DNA of 13,592 bases, from NCBI GenBank assembly GCA_018815145.1, contig JAHIYL010000038.1, positions 1 through 13,592 of the forward strand, read 5' to 3'. Under the pieces are notes generated by a model. The model was not told where the DNA came from. It saw nothing but the letters and a program-made list of their open reading frames with translations, and made no database searches. Shown piece by piece: positions 5,007 to 10,788 of this stretch. Origin of the DNA: Nanobdellota archaeon (GTDB lineage: Archaea > Nanobdellota > Nanobdellia > Woesearchaeales > GW2011-AR15). Position 1 is the stretch's first letter; each line of letters opens with the position of its first letter. The translations under genes and the position numbers were made by a program.

Positions 5007-7817
5007 ATGGCAAAACAAAAGAAAGGAATTGAAGAAATCATTGCGGAATGGGGAAACAATACATTCAAACCTGAAGAGAAAGAAGACCAAACAAAATATC
5101 AGGCAGCCATTAAGAATTTTGTTTTTGCTGTGCGACAAGATTCACCTAGTGGACAAGAGATTGGAACTATACTACAGGATTATTCAGATTTAGCAAGAGC
5201 CTGCAGAGAAGATCCTAAGGAGTACTCTCTAATCGACTATGCTGCAGACAGATATGGTTGGGATGTTTTGCATGAACTGCATAAAATTTTGGATTTTATG
5301 CGTGAGAAGACATATTTTGATGCCACTGACATCAATGTTTTTATCAAAACTGTTGCAGTGAATATTCAATTGCACGAAGGCTTCAAGTCTGATTTTCTTA
5401 AGCTCGCAGGCACCGGTTGGGATTCTTCTGAAGAAAATCTGCAGAAGTATCATAAACATCTAGAGCTCCTGCACTCTTTTATGTTATATTTTGATCCGGA
5501 TGAACAGCAGAGTAAATATATACAATCTTCAACAGAAGCATTTAAAAAAATATTTTGGGCATTAAATGGTAAAGGAGACTTTTGGCTTCCTGGGATTGTG
5601 AATACAAGGATCATCGAAGATGAAAAGGCAATAAATGACACTCCTTTTGATTCTTGGATTGATTATTTAGAGGATATTGGACAAAAGCATTCTTTTGATG
5701 ATCTTGATTTTAGAGCAATGCAAGAGTTCAACAGAAGAATTGTTGATGAATATGTAAAAGGCCAGAATCGAGAAAATATTAGGGAATTTGACCAGTTACT
5801 GAGCCTATTTTCCCACCATTTCATTTCAGGTAAATTTGAGGATCTGAATGCATTGATTTGGGAAGGTGAAAAAAACTATGAATCAGCATGGGAACTTAAC
5901 AGGATGATTAGAGACCAGTATTTCGACCTATTCTATGGTAATCGAATATCCAATTTGCCAGACAATATTGAGATGGCGTACACAAAACATGTCAATGAGT
6001 TCTCACACATACCTACTTTTACTGATATGCTTTTAAAAACATACAAAATTTATGATGCAATACCAATATTAAGAAGATTCTTTGATATAACAAGGCCTTA
6101 TGAAGAGATAAGAGGCCTTCCTTCGGATGAAAGGAATTTCAGCAATCGCTCGATGCAGATCATTTTTCAGTATATCCTTTATGAACAGAAAATCAATTAT
6201 CTGCATTGGGGGTTTTATGGTACTCTTCCTCTTGATGATATTGCTGGTGATCCAGCATTTGGGTTAATTGATCACCTGGACAATACAATTCAGTATATCA
6301 AGGACAAAAATATCCACAATTTCAAGAAAATTGAAGAAAGGTTTGACTTGATAGAAAGAATACATCATAAAATCAGGATTTATGATGCATTGACTTCTCA
6401 GTATGACTTAACTCCCAAGGACATCCTGATGATCACATTGCATGAACTGCGTTTTCCCACTATTGGGATTGATGACAACGAGGAAAGACTGAGTTTTAGA
6501 GGCTTTTATGATGACTACATCAAGACATTTGATGAAGTAGATATTGAGTATGAGAAACATAACCAATTCATTGAAAAAACCATTGCTTCATTAATAAAGG
6601 ATGCAGAAAAGACAATAGGTCCCGAATATTCCAGATATCTTGTCAAAAAACCTGCCATGATATCATCTGAGGAATTTTACGGGCTTGACCACCAATCTTC
6701 AAAATTATACAGAAGGGCCACTTTTGAAAACCATGACTATTGGATGATTCGTGCACAAAACTATCTGTATGAGAAAAAGATAACCCAAATATGCCCTAAC
6801 CCCCATGATTTCAAAAAAGCTGTGTTTGTCGCTATGGGCGGAGGGACAATGGATGAAGAGCTTGCATTGATCTTTGAATATCTGAGGAATTTCGAGATGG
6901 TTGATGAAGTCATTATATACAATGTTGAAGAATCTCATGATATGATAGACTGGACAAAAAGGGAATCTGTAATTGAAGATGATGCCAGATGGGATGAAAA
7001 CATAGGTAGAAAAGTCAATTTCAAGATTATTTCCATTGAAAAGAATTTTCTTGAAAAAGATTTCGATCTTGTCAATGAATTGGCACTCGCGTCACATAGG
7101 GAGAAAGTGGATCTGGCCTTGGATGATCATGAGATGTATATAATGGCATTGACAAATCTTCCTGGAAACCTACCTGAGGTTGATGGTCAGGATATTCTTA
7201 TCAAAAGGATGGCCCAGGTAGGTCATGCCTATAGTGGGAAGGTCATTGTAGGCCTGGGATTGGATGGTGATCCAACTGATTATCAGAACTTCAGGAACTG
7301 GGCTGTGTCACAAAGACCATTGGATGTTTTAGGAATCCCAAGCAGATATCTTGAATACAAGCCTACATATGTCAAAGAGAGAAAGAGATGGGAATTCAAT
7401 ATTGACATCAAAGAGCAATATTCAAAACTTTACTCTTTGAACGGAAAAAAAGCTGAAGTTATATATCCTGAAGGATACAGGTTCACTGTGCAGCCATTCT
7501 CCAGGAGATTTACGCTGGGGACTAAGCCGGAACACTCTGACTATTTCTATGCAGGCAGTCTGTTTGACATCGAATCAAAAGGGATAAATTACACACAACC
7601 ACCTACTGCAATGATTACTAATGTCAGTAATCTTAATTTGGATTCAAGACTTTTGGAGAGAGTTGGTGAAGATTTCACCTTGCAGCTGGATGATTGGGGA
7701 AAATACATATGCACAAGAAGTGATCTGTCGGCAAATTTTGGCTTTATAGAAAAAACGAGATCAAAAACTTCAGAGGACGCCTATGCATTTTTTATGCATG
7801 ATTTTGCACCAGCCTAA
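5007..7817 (+). CDS. Array copy 1: unknown helical domain fused to EgtD-like methyltransferase
   Basis: 936 residues, first of three tandem paralogs. I do not recognise residues 1-~545, which look mostly helical; motifs shared with the paralogs are AVNIQLHEGFK (117-127), DFWLPGIVNTR (191-201) and LLSLFSHHFISGKF (264-277). Residues ~548-836 follow the EgtD histidine methyltransferase plan: YGLDHQSSKLYRRATF (558-573) and RAQNYL (582-587) resemble the family's YDerGSxLFexIT/YYxTRxE entry; SAM motif I is VFVAMGGGTMDEE (606-618); the ribose-binding strand is VIIYNVEESHDM (635-646); LTNLPGNLPE (715-724) resembles LGSTIGN; KVIVGLGLDGDP (745-756), RWEFNID (794-800) and YPEGYRFTVQPFSRRF (820-835) complete it. 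Gln829 stands where the paralogs have Glu. A tail with DW (896-897) and CTR (902-904) follows. No signal peptide or membrane segment is seen. The substrate is unknown; the domain call is by eye. Confidence 0.85.
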   Translation: MAKQKKGIEEIIAEWGNNTFKPEEKEDQTKYQAAIKNFVFAVRQDSPSGQEIGTILQDYSDLARACREDPKEYSLIDYAADRYGWDVLHELHKILDFMREKTYFDATDINVFIKTVAVNIQLHEGFKSDFLKLAGTGWDSSEENLQKYHKHLELLHSFMLYFDPDEQQSKYIQSSTEAFKKIFWALNGKGDFWLPGIVNTRIIEDEKAINDTPFDSWIDYLEDIGQKHSFDDLDFRAMQEFNRRIVDEYVKGQNRENIREFDQLLSLFSHHFISGKFEDLNALIWEGEKNYESAWELNRMIRDQYFDLFYGNRISNLPDNIEMAYTKHVNEFSHIPTFTDMLLKTYKIYDAIPILRRFFDITRPYEEIRGLPSDERNFSNRSMQIIFQYILYEQKINYLHWGFYGTLPLDDIAGDPAFGLIDHLDNTIQYIKDKNIHNFKKIEERFDLIERIHHKIRIYDALTSQYDLTPKDILMITLHELRFPTIGIDDNEERLSFRGFYDDYIKTFDEVDIEYEKHNQFIEKTIASLIKDAEKTIGPEYSRYLVKKPAMISSEEFYGLDHQSSKLYRRATFENHDYWMIRAQNYLYEKKITQICPNPHDFKKAVFVAMGGGTMDEELALIFEYLRNFEMVDEVIIYNVEESHDMIDWTKRESVIEDDARWDENIGRKVNFKIISIEKNFLEKDFDLVNELALASHREKVDLALDDHEMYIMALTNLPGNLPEVDGQDILIKRMAQVGHAYSGKVIVGLGLDGDPTDYQNFRNWAVSQRPLDVLGIPSRYLEYKPTYVKERKRWEFNIDIKEQYSKLYSLNGKKAEVIYPEGYRFTVQPFSRRFTLGTKPEHSDYFYAGSLFDIESKGINYTQPPTAMITNVSNLNLDSRLLERVGEDFTLQLDDWGKYICTRSDLSANFGFIEKTRSKTSEDAYAFFMHDFAPA

Positions 7818-7824
7818 TTATGAG

Positions 7825-7830
7825 TTTTTT
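7825..7830 (+). terminator. T-run after copy 1
   Basis: Six T begin eight bases after the stop codon of copy 1 and lie before the next TATA box. This suggests copy 1 ends transcription here and copy 2 is transcribed separately. The run is short, so read-through is possible. Confidence 0.35.
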
Positions 7831-7840
7831 CTGACATATA

Positions 7841-7850
7841 TTTAAATATA
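7841..7850 (+). promoter_or_regulatory. TATA box of array copy 2
   Basis: tttaaatata lies 54 bases before the ATG at 7895, at the centre of the 14-base palindrome tatatttaaatata. It predicts a leader of about 25-30 bases with no Shine-Dalgarno sequence. Confidence 0.6.
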
Positions 7851-7872
7851 AGATAATAACCCTCTTTCGGCA

Positions 7873-7886
7873 TTAGATTAAAGAAT
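7873..7886 (+). promoter_or_regulatory. Leader motif TTAG[AG]TTA[AC]AGAAT, copy 2
   Basis: ttagattaaagaat ends eight bases before the ATG of copy 2. It is identical to the element before copy 3 and differs at two positions from that before copy 1. Confidence 0.35.
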
Positions 7887-7894
7887 ATTGAAAA

Positions 7895-10711
7895 ATGGCT
7901 GGAGGAACCGAAGAATTTGAAGCGAAGAGAATAGAGGAAATAATAGATGATTGGACAGAAGAGACATTTACTGACTTTGAGAAAAAATTACCTTTTTATC
8001 AAAGATCTTTGGAGTCAATAGTTAGTGCAATTTGCTATTGTGGGTCAGACTATGTTGACAATGCATTAGAACATTTTACTTATTTTGTTAATTCATTAAG
8101 AAAAACTCAACCAGATTCTTCATTAATTTATTATGGGGTGGTGAGGTATTTTAGTTCTCTGCTTCTCGATATGATGGAAGTGATATATTTTATGGACAAA
8201 GAGAGTGAAGACTATGAAACATCTAATGTCCGGGCATTTCTTGATTCTATAGCTACAAATATTGATGTTCACACAGGGTTTAAGCGTGAATATGATGAAT
8301 TTGCTTCTGGAGATGAAGAGCCAACATTAATACCTAGAGATGATAAAAATTTTCAGACATATCAAAGCCACACCAACAATCTGTCAGGTTTCTTAAGGCT
8401 TGTTGAAAAAGATAATGATAAACAGGAAAAAATTATGTTGCTGAACGAGCTAATAGGAACAGGAGGATTTTGGCTCCCCGGAATCACAAACACCAGAGTG
8501 CATTACTATGGCAAAGGTATAAATGCATCACCTTTTAACTCTTGGCTTCAGTATCTTTCTTATCTTTACGAATCATATCCAACAATGGATATTGATTATG
8601 ACAAAATGCATAGGCTCAACTCTAGCTTGGTTGAAAAATATCTTAAGACTTCTGAGGAGCAAAAAACTGAAATTGAGGATCTTTTGAGTTTGTTTTCTTA
8701 TCACTTTATTACAGGAGATTTTAAATATTTAAACAATATAATCTGGAACAAAAATGATACATTTACTGATATGTGGAATCTTAATGAAAACATTAGAGAT
8801 CATTATTATTCTCTATATTGGCAAGGAAATAACTGGCTGGATCCTACTTGCATGGATGAAATATATACAGAAGAAATTCATAGGTTCAAGCATGTCCTTG
8901 AATTTGTTGGTTCATTAATACACAAATATAAGTTTAAGCCAGCCTTGCCAATTATTTCCAGATTCTTAGACATCACTATGCCGTCCTGGTATAATAATTA
9001 CGAGATAGAAGATCTCGATATGACAAATACATTCATTCAAAGCCTGGCATACTCAATCATCCAAAAAAAAGAGATCTCTCTTTTTCCTCTGAATGAAAAA
9101 AATGCACAATATCCTGATGATATCGATGAATATGTGGAAAAAATCAATCTATGTCTAAATAATAAATATAAAACAAAGGCTTTTAAAACAATCGATTCTC
9201 GCCTTGATTTTTTTGAAGGATTCACAAGAAGAATTCGAATTTTTGATGAGCTCAATCATAAGGAAGTAATTACACCAGAGGTTGTTTCCTCAGTACTATT
9301 AAAATCACTTGACTATCCCCATTCTGCCTATATTTCACCAAGCGAAAAAACACCTGAATTAGGTTTTTTCGATGATTTTTCTGAGGATTATAAGAAGGTT
9401 GAACGGGAATTATCCAAGCATGACAAATTTATCAATGAAATGATTAAAACTTTCATTGCAAGTTCATCTCCAATTAAAAATGGTAGATTTTCAAGACATA
9501 CACTCGATGACTTGGTAACAATTCCATTTGACAAATTTTACGAGCTTGATCATATGTCTTCGAGATTATATAGAGACGCTACGTTCATGAATCCCAAAGC
9601 ATACTGGCTGCTGAGAGCCCAGAATTTTCTCTATGAAAAAGAGGATAATATTACAAAGATTTGTCCACGAACTAACAGGTCTGGAAAAGCTGTTTTTGTT
9701 GCGATGGGAGGAGGTACGTTAGATGAAGAATTATTTTTAATATTCAAATATTTAGAGAATAATATTGATATTGCTGAGGTTGTAATATACAATGTTGAAA
9801 ATTCTTATGATATGGCATACTGGACTGACCAGATTCCTGAGTTAGAGGATAGGGCAAGAGGATTAGGAGGAAATAGGAAGGTTAAGTTCAAAGTCTTTCC
9901 AATACAGAAAAATTTTCTTGATAATGATTTTAATTTGGTATTTGAACTTGAGAAAGCAGCCCAAAACAATTTTGAGACTTTAAATGATATCAAGAATTAT
10001 GAGATGTATTTCCTCGCCCTGACTAATCTTCCAGGAAATCTGCCTGAGGATATTTCGCCTAAAGTTAGAGGACAAAAAGCACTGATTCAAAGAATGGCTG
10101 ATGCTGCTCATATGTATAAAGGCAAGATGATTGTTGGAACCGCTTTAGAAGGTGATCCAACCAACTATCAATCAGAAAAAAACAAGAGAGTGTCAGAAAG
10201 ACCTTTGAGAGTGCTCGGTATTCCTGAAGGCCTTACTAATTACAAACCTAATTATAACAAAAAGGAAAAAAGGTGGGAATTCAAATTTGAATTCAAAAGA
10301 GAATATATGAAAACATTCAAAAGAGGTGAGGATAGGATTGAGGTGGTCTTTCCTGAAGGTTATGAGATTATGGTTGAGCCATTTTCAAGAAGATATACAA
10401 CCTTTGATAAACGGCACGAAGACTATTTTTATGTTGGTGATCTGCTTGGCACTGATTTTACAACAACTTCAGTTGAAAGCATCTCTTCTTACCAAAATGC
10501 ACAAAATCTTTCTTTAGATAGCACTCTTTTAGCTGGAAGAAAATCAGAGAATCTTACAATAGATTACTTGGATTGGCAACCATTTATCTGTGACAGGAGT
10601 GACTTAAAAAGACTTAAGCATGGTGAAAATATTGAGAAAATGTCTGATATACAAATTCCAGATGAGACCCAAGCTTATGCACTTTTCACATATGATTTTG
10701 CACCAGCCTAA
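7895..10711 (+). CDS. Array copy 2: unknown helical domain fused to EgtD-like methyltransferase
   Basis: 938 residues, colinear with copy 1. The N-terminal half is the most divergent part: the opening IEEII-W (13-20) matches copy 1, then similarity is patchy until TNIDVHTGFK (121-130), FWLPGITNTR (192-201), and LLSLFSYHFITGDF (263-276). ALPIISRFLDIT (350-361) is shared with copy 1 but not copy 3. The methyltransferase-like part has YELDHMSSRLYRDATF (549-564), RAQNFLY (574-580), motif I VFVAMGGGTLDEE (600-612), VVIYNVENSYDM (629-640), LTNLPGNLPE (709-718), MIVGTALEGDP (745-755), RWEFKFE (793-799) and VEPFSRRY (827-834). Glu828 occupies the position equivalent to the EgtD substrate-binding Glu. 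The tail resembles copy 3 (GDLLGTDF, 848-855; AYALFTYDFAPA at the end). It has its own promoter inside the repeated spacer. Substrate and biological role are unknown. Confidence 0.85.
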   Translation: MAGGTEEFEAKRIEEIIDDWTEETFTDFEKKLPFYQRSLESIVSAICYCGSDYVDNALEHFTYFVNSLRKTQPDSSLIYYGVVRYFSSLLLDMMEVIYFMDKESEDYETSNVRAFLDSIATNIDVHTGFKREYDEFASGDEEPTLIPRDDKNFQTYQSHTNNLSGFLRLVEKDNDKQEKIMLLNELIGTGGFWLPGITNTRVHYYGKGINASPFNSWLQYLSYLYESYPTMDIDYDKMHRLNSSLVEKYLKTSEEQKTEIEDLLSLFSYHFITGDFKYLNNIIWNKNDTFTDMWNLNENIRDHYYSLYWQGNNWLDPTCMDEIYTEEIHRFKHVLEFVGSLIHKYKFKPALPIISRFLDITMPSWYNNYEIEDLDMTNTFIQSLAYSIIQKKEISLFPLNEKNAQYPDDIDEYVEKINLCLNNKYKTKAFKTIDSRLDFFEGFTRRIRIFDELNHKEVITPEVVSSVLLKSLDYPHSAYISPSEKTPELGFFDDFSEDYKKVERELSKHDKFINEMIKTFIASSSPIKNGRFSRHTLDDLVTIPFDKFYELDHMSSRLYRDATFMNPKAYWLLRAQNFLYEKEDNITKICPRTNRSGKAVFVAMGGGTLDEELFLIFKYLENNIDIAEVVIYNVENSYDMAYWTDQIPELEDRARGLGGNRKVKFKVFPIQKNFLDNDFNLVFELEKAAQNNFETLNDIKNYEMYFLALTNLPGNLPEDISPKVRGQKALIQRMADAAHMYKGKMIVGTALEGDPTNYQSEKNKRVSERPLRVLGIPEGLTNYKPNYNKKEKRWEFKFEFKREYMKTFKRGEDRIEVVFPEGYEIMVEPFSRRYTTFDKRHEDYFYVGDLLGTDFTTTSVESISSYQNAQNLSLDSTLLAGRKSENLTIDYLDWQPFICDRSDLKRLKHGENIEKMSDIQIPDETQAYALFTYDFAPA

Positions 10712-10718
10712 TTATGAG

Positions 10719-10724
10719 TTTTTT
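10719..10724 (+). terminator. T-run after copy 2
   Basis: Six T in the same position relative to the stop codon as after copy 1. It is a probable weak archaeal terminator separating copies 2 and 3. Confidence 0.35.
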
Positions 10725-10734
10725 CTGACATATA

Positions 10735-10744
10735 TTTAAATATA
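10735..10744 (+). promoter_or_regulatory. TATA box of array copy 3
   Basis: tttaaatata lies 54 bases before the ATG at 10789 in the same 14-base palindrome as for copy 2. Its presence supports the reading that copy 3 is an expressed gene. Confidence 0.6.
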
Positions 10745-10766
10745 AGAGAATAACCCTCTTTCGGAT

Positions 10767-10780
10767 TTAGATTAAAGAAT
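10767..10780 (+). promoter_or_regulatory. Leader motif TTAG[AG]TTA[AC]AGAAT, copy 3
   Basis: ttagattaaagaat ends eight bases before the ATG of copy 3 and is identical to the element before copy 2. Confidence 0.35.
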
Positions 10781-10788
10781 ATTGAAAA

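Larger units (their letters stand above)
7798..7898 (+). repeat. Direct repeat, first copy: gene end, spacer, promoter and leader
   Basis: This 101-base block covers the last six codons and stop of copy 1, the entire 77-base spacer and the first four bases of copy 2. It matches 10692-10792 at 98 of 101 positions without gaps; the mismatches are one base after the TATA box and two in the leader. Similarity drops at once inside both flanking coding regions. Confidence 0.9.

Noticed and set aside
4933..5193. A + strand frame of 86 codons overlapping the start of array copy 1.
   Set aside because: Its beginning overlaps the copy 1 TATA box and leader and the rest is out of frame with a well-supported gene; the peptide is Lys/Asn/Ile-rich with no motif.
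6648..7514. The C-terminal domain as a nicotianamine-synthase-like enzyme.
   Set aside because: That family shares the Rossmann methyltransferase fold, but the entry segment, the PGN motif and the closing GExxxxxxxSRR strand fit the EgtD plan better.
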